A stretch of 64,000 nt of DNA from Herbaspirillum sp. ST 5-3 (lineage in GTDB: Bacteria > Pseudomonadota > Gammaproteobacteria > Burkholderiales > Burkholderiaceae_D): assembly GCF_004804275.1 (NCBI RefSeq), contig NZ_STGI01000016.1:57531-121530 (forward strand), given 5' to 3'. Positions 19,811 to 28,148 of this stretch are shown here, piece by piece (the stretch's first letter is position 1; each line of letters begins with the position of its first letter). The notes below the pieces were generated by a model that saw only the letters and a list, made by a program, of their open reading frames with translations, ran no database searches and was not told the origin of the DNA. Made by a program: the position numbers and the translations under genes.

Positions 19811-20255
19811 ATCGGGGCGATTGAACGATCGCACCGCGCAATCAAGAATGAGCGTGATGCGAGGTAAGCTTCACATCTCTTTTCTGCGCAGAACCATTCA
19901 TCTCGGCAAGCACGTCGCAATAATTTTTCTGCATTTCCTCTCCATGGGGAAATTAATTTCCTCTTCGTGCTCATTCTTCGTCCAATAATTTCCAAGCATT
20001 AATGGAATGCGGTGACGCGCCGCCATTTCGTTTGACCTCGATCAGACTTTCTTAACTCTCAGTCAAAAAATTCCCCCCACGCACTGAGCTGTTTGTTTCT
20101 CATCAACTCGCAAATCAGAGCTTGGCGGAAACTGCTTTCCAGTCATCACGAGTTCTCCGATCGGCAACGTTGGATGAGCAGCTTCAATGATCAACGGCAA
20201 TGCCGATTTAGAACAAGCAAGTTGCAATCTTCATTCAACCTCTAGGGAGTTCACT
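19811..20255. other. 445-bp intergenic leader upstream of flp
   Basis: No gene is seen. The region is visibly richer in A/T than its neighbours. It contains a perfect 14-bp palindrome GGAAATTAATTTCC (19948-19961) and a 10-bp inverted repeat, AAGAATGAGC (19844-19853) with GCTCATTCTT (19969-19978). I found no good sigma-70 or sigma-54 match. It probably holds the promoter and control sites of the Tad locus. Confidence 0.5.
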
Positions 20256-20441
20256 ATGAATGCAATCAAGAAGTTTCTTCTCGATGAAAGCGGTGCTGCT
20301 GGCGTGGAATATGGTTTGCTCGTTGCATTGATTGCTGCGGTTATCGTTGCTGTTGTAGCGTCGTTGGGTACCACATTGCAAACAGCATTCTGCAATGTGT
20401 TGAACGCAATTCCGGGCCACGACGTTGCTGCCGGCTGCTGA
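20256..20441 (+). CDS. flp: Flp-type major pilin
   Basis: A 61-residue prepilin, the structural subunit of Tad fimbriae. A short positive leader (MNAIKKFLLDESG) is cut by the adjacent peptidase after G13, which places Glu at +5 and Tyr at +6 of the mature protein (AAGVEYGLL), the Flp hallmark. A hydrophobic helix (to about residue 45) follows. The C-terminal part has two cysteines (FCNVLNAIPGHDVAAGC) that could form a disulfide. AGGGAG precedes ATG 20256. It is first in the locus and separated from the next gene by 301 bp with a strong hairpin. Confidence 0.93.
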   Translation: MNAIKKFLLDESGAAGVEYGLLVALIAAVIVAVVASLGTTLQTAFCNVLNAIPGHDVAAGC

Positions 20442-20742
20442 CATCGTCACCGCCTCGAGGCCTTCCGCAAAACATCGCGCAACAGGCATCAGCGTGGACG
20501 TATGACACGCTGGCCGATCGACACTTTCCGACAGAACTGAACAGGCCACGGCAACATCGGGCCTGACTTCCGGTACGGCGATTTCCTGCCGAGGGTGTCG
20601 CTCGCTTGATGAAAACGCAGTTTGCCAGCTTTTCGTCGAGGCCGGATGATCGTTGCCGACTGCGGCTGCCGCTTCCGGCAGCCGCCTTCCGCGACAGGCA
20701 TCGATGAAGATGGAACCAAGCAAGTACCCTGGGGAAGCCGAG
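20442..20742. other. 301-bp gap between flp and the peptidase gene, with a strong hairpin
   Basis: No gene is seen. A perfect 10-bp stem, GCGGCTGCCG (20662-20671), loop CTTC and CGGCAGCCGC (20676-20685), lies 58 bp before the peptidase start. It lacks a T-run. It could stabilise the flp message or reduce read-through into the assembly genes. Confidence 0.55.
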
Positions 20743-21360
20743 ATGGAATTCCTGACTCCTGCAAACGTTGCCGCCGTCGTTGTCGCCACTCTGTGCGCAC
20801 TGCTGATCGCCGCAACGTGGTCCGACATCAAGCGCTATCGCATTCCCAATACGCTGGTGTATGGCGGCGCGGTCCTGGGTCTCCTTTTCAACTGTTTTCT
20901 TCCCGAAGGAAACGGATTCGCCAGCGCGCTGCCGGGCGCGCTCGGCTTGCGCATGGCGCTGTATGGTCTGGGCCTCGGACTCGCCATCATGCTGCCCCTG
21001 TATGCGCTGCACATCGTGGGCGCCGGCGACGCCAAGCTGATCACCATGATCGGTGCATTTCTCGGCCCGCACGCGATCGTCTACGTCATCGCGTTCATGA
21101 TGCTGACCGGCGGTCTGCTCGCGATCGGTTTCACACTTTACTCCGGTTCATTCGGGCGGATGTTGCGCAATCTGCAGACCATGCTGCTGGCAAGTTATTT
21201 CAAGGCGAGCTTGCATGAGGCGCCAGTACTGGACGCCGTTCCCGATTCCGCCGGCAGGCTGCCGTATGCGAGCGCCATCACGCTCGGAACATTCATTTAC
21301 CTGGGGCTGGCTGCACTCGGCCACCGGGACGTTTTCTACTTCTATTCATGGAGCCGATGA
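20743..21360 (+). CDS. tadV: Type IV prepilin peptidase (TadV/CpaA, A24 family)
   Basis: A 205-residue inner-membrane aspartic peptidase that processes Flp and the TadE-like pseudopilins. It has about six hydrophobic segments. The two catalytic aspartates are in ATWSDIKRYRIPN and GAGDAKLIT. The latter is the GxGD motif. It lacks the N-methyltransferase domain of PilD, as expected for the Tad version. ATG 20743 with GGGGAA 6-7 bp upstream is chosen; in-frame ATGs at 20653 and 20704 give less typical N-termini. Confidence 0.9.
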   Translation: MEFLTPANVAAVVVATLCALLIAATWSDIKRYRIPNTLVYGGAVLGLLFNCFLPEGNGFASALPGALGLRMALYGLGLGLAIMLPLYALHIVGAGDAKLITMIGAFLGPHAIVYVIAFMMLTGGLLAIGFTLYSGSFGRMLRNLQTMLLASYFKASLHEAPVLDAVPDSAGRLPYASAITLGTFIYLGLAALGHRDVFYFYSWSR

Positions 21361-21466
21361 TGCGCAGCCAGGACATCAATACTTCATGACCGATTTCCTC
21401 GCGCAAGGGAGGGCTCCATGCCTGGCATGGAAGTCGAATCGATCATAACAACATGCAGAAGGCCAT

Positions 21467-22345
21467 ATGAAAAACACCAGAGCAATCATCATGATCGGCG
21501 TGTCCATTCTCGCGGCGATTGCTGCGGTCCTGTTTGCATCACAGTGGATCTCCGAAAAGGCTGGCCTCTCCACCAACAAGGTGGTAGTGGCCGCCACCGA
21601 CATCAACCTCGGCACGCGGCTGACGCCCGACATGATCCGGCTGGTCGACTGGCCGGCGGGAAGCCTGCCCACGGGCAGCGCCAATGACCTGAAGAAGATC
21701 GACACTCGCGTCGCGCGTGTGAGCCTGCAGCGTGGCGAGCCGGTGCTCGAGTCGAAGCTCGCGCCGGTGGGTACCAAGGGAGGACTGTCGGCGGTAGTGG
21801 CCGAGGGCAAGCGCGCGATGACGGTGCGCGTGAATGACGTGGTGGGCGTGGCGGGCTTTGCGCTGCCCGGCAACTATGTCGACATCCTGGTCAGCACGCA
21901 GTCGGAAAACAAGGACAAGAGCAGCGGGCGCGACAACAACATTTCCAAGATCGTGCTCGAACACATTCTGGTGCTGGCCGTCGCGCAGGAAGCCAGCCGC
22001 GATGAAACCAAACCGAAGGTGGTGAATGCGGTCACGCTCGAAGTGACGCCGGAGGAAGCGGAAAAACTGGACCTGGCGCGCAGCGTCGGCCAACTCTCGC
22101 TCGCGTTGCGCAATCAGATCGATCCCACGCCCGCACAAACCGACGGCGCGACCAAGCAGTCGCTACTGAACCCAGTGGCCTATACGCCACAAGCGAACGC
22201 GCCCGCTCCCAAGCCGGCATCGGTGAAGAAAGTCCGCGCGGCGAAAAGAGCCACCGCCCCGAAGCCGTCCGCGCACAAGGAGCAATGCCAGGAAGTGATC
22301 ACGGGCGACGGCCGCATCACCCAATGCTACCAACTGCAGGAATAG
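21467..22345 (+). CDS. cpaB: Flp pilus assembly protein CpaB/RcpC
   Basis: A 292-residue periplasmic protein anchored by one N-terminal helix (IIMIGVSILAAIAAVLFAS). The SAF-like domain follows: VVVAATDINLGTRLTPDMIR, LQRGEPVLESKLAP and the RVNDVVGVAGFALPGNYVDI block typical of CpaB. The C-terminus is Ala/Pro/Lys-rich and ends in a two-cysteine tail (EQCQEVITGDGRITQCYQL). It is thought to work with the secretin. The ATG follows the stop of the peptidase after 106 bp, which holds no convincing gene. Confidence 0.9.
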   Translation: MKNTRAIIMIGVSILAAIAAVLFASQWISEKAGLSTNKVVVAATDINLGTRLTPDMIRLVDWPAGSLPTGSANDLKKIDTRVARVSLQRGEPVLESKLAPVGTKGGLSAVVAEGKRAMTVRVNDVVGVAGFALPGNYVDILVSTQSENKDKSSGRDNNISKIVLEHILVLAVAQEASRDETKPKVVNAVTLEVTPEEAEKLDLARSVGQLSLALRNQIDPTPAQTDGATKQSLLNPVAYTPQANAPAPKPASVKKVRAAKRATAPKPSAHKEQCQEVITGDGRITQCYQLQE

Positions 22346-22355
22346 AGGAAGAGCC

Positions 22356-23951
22356 ATGAAAAATAATACCAAGCCGGCATCGCACGCCATCGACCGCTTC
22401 TGCCCTTGCCTCCTGACGGTCGCCACCCTCCTCGCGCTCGGACTGCCGCCCGCCGCGCAAGCGCAGAGCAAGAAGGACGAAGCCTCTGCCACTTCGAAGG
22501 AAGTCGTGACCAAGGCCGTCGCCAAGCCCGGCGACAAGAAAGCGGTGAAATCCGGCACGGCGCCCGCCCCGCTGGCGACGCCGACCTGCGTCGATGAACT
22601 GGCGCCGACCGCCTACATGAGCGTGCCGGCGGCGAAATCGGCGCTGCTCGACTTGCGCCAATTGAACTTGCCCAGTCCGGCGTGGCTGCGCACGGTCGGC
22701 GATCCGGATATCGTCCAGGTCGAACCGATGACCTCGCCGACGCCGCGCGCCATGTTCTTCCTGTTCGGCAAACAGATCGGGTCGACCAACCTGATGTTCC
22801 AGAACAAGGAAGGCCGCTGCGCGATGGTGGAAGTCGCAGTCGGCGTGGATACGGCCTCTGTCGAGGCCAAGCTGCGGCAATTGCTGCCCGCCGAGAAGAA
22901 CATCAAGGTCGGTGCGGTGGCGGATTCGCTGGTCCTGAGCGGCACCGTGGCCGATGCGCTAGCAGTGGAGAACGCGATTTCGATCGCCAGCGCCTTCGTG
23001 CGCAAGGGCGGCGGCAAAGGGGCTGCAGGCAGCACAAGCGACGAACGCATCGTCAACATGCTGGCGGTGGCCGCGCCACAGCAGGTGATGCTGGAAGTGA
23101 AGGTGGCGGAAATTTCCAAGACCTTGCTCGACAAACTGGGCGTGAACCTCTCTGGCACCCTGCATCGCGGCGACTGGACGGCCTCGCTGTTGTCGAACTT
23201 CCTCTCCGATGGTGCCGGCAAGCTCAACATCACGAAATCGCCCAACGGCGATTCCGTCACCGTCGACGCCGAGAAGAAGGACGGCCTGGTGAAAGTCCTT
23301 GCCGAACCGACCGTGATGGCGGTCAGCGGACAGGAAGGCAGCTTCCTCGCCGGCGGCAAGATCTTCATCCCGGTCTATTCGACCACGAGCGGCGTCAACC
23401 CGGTCAACACCATTACGCTGGAAGAGCGCGAGTTCGGCGTGAGCCTGCGCTTTACGCCGACGGTGCTGGACGGTGGACGCATCAACCTGAAGGTCGCTCC
23501 CGAGGTGTCCGAACTGTCGCGCGAAGGCGCCGGCATCTCCTCGCTCGGCACCACGTCGATCCTGCCGCTGTTCACGACGCGACGTGCTGCGACCACTGTG
23601 CAACTGCATGACGGCCAGAGCTTCGCGATCGGCGGCCTGATCAAGAACAACGTCACCGAAAACATCAAGGCCTTCCCCTTCCTCGGAGAAGTCCCCGTGC
23701 TGGGCGCGCTATTCCGCAGCAGCGAGTTCCAGAACGACCGCACCGAGCTTGTATTCGTCGTAACCCCGCGCCTGGTCAAGCCGCTGGCGCCGAATTATCC
23801 GCTGCCCACGGACGGCTTCGTGCCGCCCAGCCGCGGCGAGTTCTTCCTCGGCGGGAAGCTGGAAGGCTCCGCGCCGGCCAAGCCCGCGCAGCAATCTGCC
23901 GCGCCCGCGGCCTCGTCCTCCGGCGGACCGTCCGGCTTCGAACTCAAATAG
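22356..23951 (+). CDS. cpaC: Tad secretin CpaC/RcpA
   Basis: A 531-residue outer-membrane secretin through which the Flp pilus exits. The signal peptide ends near PPAAQAQS. The N-terminal domains include a BON-like region (LSGTVADALAVENAISIAS). The C-terminal secretin core has VNMLAVAAPQQVMLEVKVAE, the beta-lip region and FPFLGEVPVLGALFRSSEF with the final VVTPRLVKP. A low-complexity Ala/Ser tail follows. It starts 10 bp after cpaB and a lipoprotein gene follows, which might encode a pilotin. Confidence 0.93.
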   Translation: MKNNTKPASHAIDRFCPCLLTVATLLALGLPPAAQAQSKKDEASATSKEVVTKAVAKPGDKKAVKSGTAPAPLATPTCVDELAPTAYMSVPAAKSALLDLRQLNLPSPAWLRTVGDPDIVQVEPMTSPTPRAMFFLFGKQIGSTNLMFQNKEGRCAMVEVAVGVDTASVEAKLRQLLPAEKNIKVGAVADSLVLSGTVADALAVENAISIASAFVRKGGGKGAAGSTSDERIVNMLAVAAPQQVMLEVKVAEISKTLLDKLGVNLSGTLHRGDWTASLLSNFLSDGAGKLNITKSPNGDSVTVDAEKKDGLVKVLAEPTVMAVSGQEGSFLAGGKIFIPVYSTTSGVNPVNTITLEEREFGVSLRFTPTVLDGGRINLKVAPEVSELSREGAGISSLGTTSILPLFTTRRAATTVQLHDGQSFAIGGLIKNNVTENIKAFPFLGEVPVLGALFRSSEFQNDRTELVFVVTPRLVKPLAPNYPLPTDGFVPPSRGEFFLGGKLEGSAPAKPAQQSAAPAASSSGGPSGFELK

Positions 23952-23960
23952 GAGATGCGC

Positions 23961-24257
23961 ATGAAAACCGCACTGACCGTGTCCACACTCATCGCCTGCG
24001 CAATGTTCGCCGGATGTTCGTCCACGCCCAACCTGGACAGCCGCTTCGGCGACAGCGTCAACATCCTCAAGGCGCAGCAGACGATGGATCCGTCTGCCTC
24101 CTCCAGCACCAAGGCCATCCAGGTCGACGGCCTGGCTGCGAAGGAGGCGATCGGACAGTACAAGAAGTCTTACAGCCAGCCGAAGGCGCCGACCAACTCC
24201 TTCAGCATCAACATCGGCGCCGGGTCGAGTTCCGGCTCGGGCTCCGGCTCGCGCTGA
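23961..24257 (+). CDS. Small Tad-locus lipoprotein (rcpB/cpaD position)
   Basis: A 98-residue predicted outer-membrane lipoprotein. The signal has lipobox FAGC (AMFAGCSS). The mature part contains NLDSRFGDSVNILKAQQTMDP, a sequence I associate with short lipoproteins in betaproteobacterial tad loci, and ends in a Gly/Ser tail (SSSGSGSGSR). ATG 23961 is six bases from GGAG; the ATG at 23955 is adjacent to GGAG and unlikely. By position it could be a secretin pilotin or RcpB/CpaD analogue. The function is inferred from context only. Confidence 0.75.
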   Translation: MKTALTVSTLIACAMFAGCSSTPNLDSRFGDSVNILKAQQTMDPSASSSTKAIQVDGLAAKEAIGQYKKSYSQPKAPTNSFSINIGAGSSSGSGSGSR

Positions 24258-24302
24258 ACGTCGCCCGCCTGCATCGGCCGTGAATGCGCTATGGAGACAA
24301 GG

Positions 24303-25811
24303 ATGAATCGCAAGCCCTGCTTCATGAAACGCCAGGAGGGCGCCATCGCCGTCATGGCGGGCATCCTCCTGTTCCTGCTGGTGGGCATGCTCGCGCTGGT
24401 GGTCGATCTTGGCCATGTCTATATCGCCAAGACTGGCCTGCAGAACGGCGCGGATGCGGCCGCGCTGGCCGGGGCGAAGCGGCTCAACGATTCGCTCGCC
24501 GGCGTCAACGCGGGTGTGGCCGATGCGATCGGCATTGCTCGCCACAACGTTTTTGATTTCTCCCTGCCGGTGGGAACGGACGCGGCTGACGGCGGATTGG
24601 ACATCCGTGTCGGCAGCTGCCCCGATCCGGATTGCATGGTTTCCCTCGGCAGCGTCACCTCCGATGGCGCCGCTACCGGATTGTCTTACATCGAGGTCGA
24701 CACCCGCAAACGAACGCTCGATTCCTGGTTCGCGGGGATCTGGAACATCCTGAATTTCGACCTGTCCGCCAGGGCCGTGGCAGGGCGCTACGTCATCAAG
24801 GTTACCCCCGTCGGCGTATGCGGCATTTCCAGCGACCCGGCCACCGAATTCGGGTTCATCCGGGGTGTGGCGTACAACATTCCGGACCTCAATCCGCTGA
24901 CGCCGGGCGATCCGATCTGGATCAATCCGGTAGACACGCCGGGCAGCGGCGTTGCCTGTAATTCGAACAACGGCAGCACAGCAGTGATGGTTCCGTATGT
25001 ATGCACCGGGCGCTCCGCCGTCGACATCCAGCTTCCCGGCGGTCGTGTCTATATCAATACCGGGACCCAGGAAGCGCTGGAACGCGCACTCAACTCGCGC
25101 TTTGGCGACCCGAAATCCTACTCGGGCGGCCAGGCATGCGACCCTTCCACCGCGCCTCCAGATACGAATGTGCAGCCGTACGACTGCGTCAACAATGCCA
25201 AGCCCAGCCTGCCGACGGGTTTGACGCAGGTGGAATGCGCCAACGGCTCGCCGTCATCCTCGGATGCGCGGTGGATGACGCCTGCTCCCGTCGGCCAATC
25301 CATTGCGACCTGGAGCAGCGGAGCCAATACAGGCAAACCCTTCTACTTCCCGAAGAACACCCACTTGCCCATGACATCCTCGGGAACGCGTCCGCCCGGC
25401 CCGACTGCCGCCGATTTCGCCAACTACGGCGTACTGTGGTCGGCCATTCATGAGTCGAATGCCAGCGGCCAGGAGTACACGACCGGCAACTGGCCCACGC
25501 TCTATGGCGGCAACGCCAACGCGTATCCCGATCCGCCGCCCTATCAGCAACGCGTCGCGCCCTACTTCCAGGCTCCAACAGCATCGAGCGCCTATATGCC
25601 GCGCCCGGGGCGCCGGGTTCTCACCCTGGCCATCATTGATTGCGAAGGCGTCGTGAAGAGTTCCGGCATGTGCAAACAGGAGCTCCCGGTCCTCGGTGTC
25701 GGCCAGTTCTTCATGACGAAGCCGGCCAACCTGCCGAAAGAGATCGTCGGCGAATTCATGGGCCTGGCGACACCGCCCAAGCCTTCCGCGCAAATAACCC
25801 TGTTCCGGTGA
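24303..25811 (+). CDS. TadG-like pilus assembly protein
   Basis: A 502-residue protein with an N-terminal Tad domain: a short basic leader, then RQEGAIAVMAGILLFLLVGM and the conserved VDLGHVYIAKTGLQNGADAA. One membrane helix anchors a large Cys-containing periplasmic domain (residues about 50-500) rich in Gly, Pro, Ser and Asn, with several isolated cysteines that could pair. In other Tad systems TadG is a minor pseudopilin-like anchor. The start at 24303 has GGAGACAAGG upstream; ATG 24291 lacks a ribosome site. It is followed by two tadE-like genes. Confidence 0.82.
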   Translation: MNRKPCFMKRQEGAIAVMAGILLFLLVGMLALVVDLGHVYIAKTGLQNGADAAALAGAKRLNDSLAGVNAGVADAIGIARHNVFDFSLPVGTDAADGGLDIRVGSCPDPDCMVSLGSVTSDGAATGLSYIEVDTRKRTLDSWFAGIWNILNFDLSARAVAGRYVIKVTPVGVCGISSDPATEFGFIRGVAYNIPDLNPLTPGDPIWINPVDTPGSGVACNSNNGSTAVMVPYVCTGRSAVDIQLPGGRVYINTGTQEALERALNSRFGDPKSYSGGQACDPSTAPPDTNVQPYDCVNNAKPSLPTGLTQVECANGSPSSSDARWMTPAPVGQSIATWSSGANTGKPFYFPKNTHLPMTSSGTRPPGPTAADFANYGVLWSAIHESNASGQEYTTGNWPTLYGGNANAYPDPPPYQQRVAPYFQAPTASSAYMPRPGRRVLTLAIIDCEGVVKSSGMCKQELPVLGVGQFFMTKPANLPKEIVGEFMGLATPPKPSAQITLFR

Positions 25812-25817
25812 CCGATC

Positions 25818-26300
25818 ATGTTTCCTGTCTTCGCCACACGCACAGCACCACGCAGGCAATCCGGCTCGGCTGCGGTGGAGTTCGCGCTCCTGCTGATCCC
25901 GTTGCTGCTCATGGCCGGCGTGATCGTCGAACTGGGCCGCGCCTTCTGGTATTACGATGCGCTCGCCAAATCAACGCGCGACGCCGCCCGCCTGCTCTCG
26001 ATGGCTGCGCCGGAAAGCTTCGCCACCGACGGCATCCCGAGTGCCGCGGCGCTTGTCGTGAATGCGGCACATGCGGCAGGCGTGCCGGCCGTACTGGACG
26101 CGGACGACGTCGCGGTAACCTGCTACGACATCGACTACCGGGAGGAAGCTTGCGCCGACAACGATCCCCCCTACTACCTGCGCGTCGATGTCAGCTACAG
26201 CCTGACCGTCGGCGACCTGTTCCCGGTGGTTTTCCCGGCCGGCAGCCTGGCGCCACTTCCCGTCACGCTCGCGCCGGCCACGACGATGCGCTACATGTGA
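25818..26300 (+). CDS. TadE-like pseudopilin 1
   Basis: A 160-residue TadE-like protein. A short leader with RRQSGSAAVEFALLLIPLLL contains the G/xxxxE prepilin-type motif cut by TadV. One hydrophobic helix follows, then the ELGRAFWYYDALAKSTRDAAR block typical of TadE. The periplasmic domain has a pair of cysteines (CYDIDYREEAC). It begins 6 bp after the TadG-like gene and leads into the second tadE-like gene. Confidence 0.88.
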   Translation: MFPVFATRTAPRRQSGSAAVEFALLLIPLLLMAGVIVELGRAFWYYDALAKSTRDAARLLSMAAPESFATDGIPSAAALVVNAAHAAGVPAVLDADDVAVTCYDIDYREEACADNDPPYYLRVDVSYSLTVGDLFPVVFPAGSLAPLPVTLAPATTMRYM

Positions 26301-26317
26301 CAGGAGGAATGTCGATC

Positions 26318-26869
26318 ATGCTCCGAAAGCCTCCCTGCCCACAACACGGTGCCGCCAGCGTCGAATTCGCGCTGGTTGCCGTCGCTTTCCTGACCGTCGT
26401 CTTCGGCATCATCGAAATGGGCCGCCTGTTCTATCTCTGGAACACCGTGCAGGAGGTCACGCGCCGCGCCGCGCGTGAAGCCGTGGTGCGCTATGTGGAG
26501 GACGCGCCCGCCATCCAGCGCTATGCCGTGTTCCAGCCTGATGCCAGCGGCGTCGTGCAACTGCCCGGTGCCGCCGAAATCAGCAATCTTGCGGTCGACA
26601 TCCGCTACCTGAACCGGGTCAATGCATCCGGCGTCGGCGTGCCCGCCGACCCGCTGCCGCCAAGCCCGGTCGACAACATCACTGCCTGCGTCAGCAAGAC
26701 GCCAAGCTGCATCAATTTCGTCGAGGTGACGGTCTGCATGGGGGAGGATGGTGCATGCACGCCGGTGCAGTACGTGCCGCTGTTCGGCATGTGGCCATTC
26801 AATTTGTTCGCCGTTGACATACCGGGCTCAACCGTTGTCATGCCGGCAGAAAGCCTCGGCCTGCTGTGA
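26318..26869 (+). CDS. TadE/TadF-like pseudopilin 2
   Basis: A 183-residue second TadE-like protein. Its leader ends in HGAASVEFALVAVAFLTVVF, a prepilin-type site with Glu at +5, followed by GIIEMGRLFYLWNTVQEVTR. The periplasmic part has spaced cysteines (ACVSKTPSC, VCMGEDGAC). ATG 26318 gives a 10-base spacing from AGGAGG; ATG 26309 is only one base away and less likely. It may fill the TadF role. It is followed by cpaE after 28 bp. Confidence 0.85.
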   Translation: MLRKPPCPQHGAASVEFALVAVAFLTVVFGIIEMGRLFYLWNTVQEVTRRAAREAVVRYVEDAPAIQRYAVFQPDASGVVQLPGAAEISNLAVDIRYLNRVNASGVGVPADPLPPSPVDNITACVSKTPSCINFVEVTVCMGEDGACTPVQYVPLFGMWPFNLFAVDIPGSTVVMPAESLGLL

Positions 26870-26897
26870 CGGGCCGGTAACCAGTTCAGGGGATAAC

Positions 26898-28103
26898 ATG
26901 AAGATCGCAATCATTTCGTCGAACACGGGCACGACCGAGGGCATCCGCTACATGCTCCAGGCGGGAGGTGACCAGCATGGCGTTTCGTTCCATGAAGGCA
27001 GCCTGGAACAGATCGAGCGCGTGGCGAAATGGACGCGGCCCGACCTGATCATCGTTGATTACCGCAATGGCACCGAGGACGGCCTCGGCAAGCTGGAAAA
27101 CGCGGATGTCGCACATCTGGATGCGAAGCTGATCATCCTCTGCGACAGCGTGTCGCCGGACTTCGTGATCGGTGCCATGCGCGCCGGGGTCAAGGACGTC
27201 CTGAAACTGCCCGTCACCGCCGACGTCCTGCGCGCGGCCATCGGTCGTATTGAACAATCGCTGGCCAGAAAATCCGTCCAGCATGGCGGCTGCCAGGTAC
27301 TCTCGTTCATCTCGGCCAAGTCGGGCGCCGGCACCACCTTCCTTGCCACCAATCTTGCCTACACGCTGGCAGTGGAACAGAACAGGAAAGTTGCACTGCT
27401 CGATCTGAACCGCCAGTTCGGCGACGCGCTGATGTTCCTCTCCGACCAGACGCCCGCCACCACGCTGGCCGATGTCGCGCACAACATTCAACGGCTCGAT
27501 GCCGCCCTTCTCGCCTCCAGCATGACCCAGGCCGGACCCGGCCTGGACGTCCTGGCCGCGCCCAATAATCCGGTCGAGGGCATGGAAGTCCGGCCGGAAC
27601 ACATCGACCGCATCGTCGGGATGGCGCGCGAGCTCTACGATTTCGTGGTGCTCGATGTCGGCTGCAATTTCGACGCACAGACGATCAAGGCGCTGGATCA
27701 GGCCGACGCGATCTATGCGGTGATGCAGGTCTCCCTGCCCGTGATCCGCGATGCCCGGCGCCTGCTGGATGTCTTCCATACGCTGGATTACCCGAGCAGC
27801 AAGATACATCCGGTGGTCAACCGCTACGCCAAGGGAGGCGACATCCAGCTTTCCGACCTCGAGAAATCGCTCGGCATGAAGCTCTCGCGCATCGTGCCGA
27901 ACCATTACGACGCGGTGACGGCCTCGATCAACCAGGGCATTCCGATCGGGCTGCTGAGCAAGACGAGCCCGGTTGCCAAGGCACTCAACCAATGGAGCAC
28001 TTCACTGGTGCAGGGCGAGAAACAGGAAGAAATCCCCTGGTTCAAGCGCATGCTGAAACGCTACGAAGGCGAGCGCGGCAGCGGCACGCATGCCAGCCGA
28101 TAG
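26898..28103 (+). CDS. cpaE: Pilus assembly ATPase-like localisation factor CpaE/TadZ
   Basis: A 401-residue cytoplasmic protein. The N-terminal receiver-like domain (IAIISSNTGTTEGIR, then LIIVDYRNG) is followed by a MinD/ParA-like domain. The Walker A region reads SAKSGAGTTFLATNLA, with a lysine at the start but Thr where the canonical P-loop has Lys, an atypical loop seen in TadZ proteins. TadZ marks the pole for Tad assembly. It precedes cpaF by 45 bp. Confidence 0.9.
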   Translation: MKIAIISSNTGTTEGIRYMLQAGGDQHGVSFHEGSLEQIERVAKWTRPDLIIVDYRNGTEDGLGKLENADVAHLDAKLIILCDSVSPDFVIGAMRAGVKDVLKLPVTADVLRAAIGRIEQSLARKSVQHGGCQVLSFISAKSGAGTTFLATNLAYTLAVEQNRKVALLDLNRQFGDALMFLSDQTPATTLADVAHNIQRLDAALLASSMTQAGPGLDVLAAPNNPVEGMEVRPEHIDRIVGMARELYDFVVLDVGCNFDAQTIKALDQADAIYAVMQVSLPVIRDARRLLDVFHTLDYPSSKIHPVVNRYAKGGDIQLSDLEKSLGMKLSRIVPNHYDAVTASINQGIPIGLLSKTSPVAKALNQWSTSLVQGEKQEEIPWFKRMLKRYEGERGSGTHASR

Positions 28104-28148
28104 CCGACCCGGACAACACGACAGACCATCAAAGCAAGGAGCGGCTTC

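Noticed and set aside
20101..20160. Possible sigma-54 promoter (CTTGGCGGAAACTGCTTT) before flp
   Set aside because: The spacing between GG and GC is 8, not the required 10, so it does not fit the -24/-12 rule.
21361..21466. Short ORF (MMRSQDINTS) between tadV and cpaB
   Set aside because: Only ten codons, no separate ribosome site and no similarity; treated as intergenic.
22613..23368. 251-residue minus-strand ORF opposite cpaC
   Set aside because: Shadow of the secretin gene with no motif of its own.
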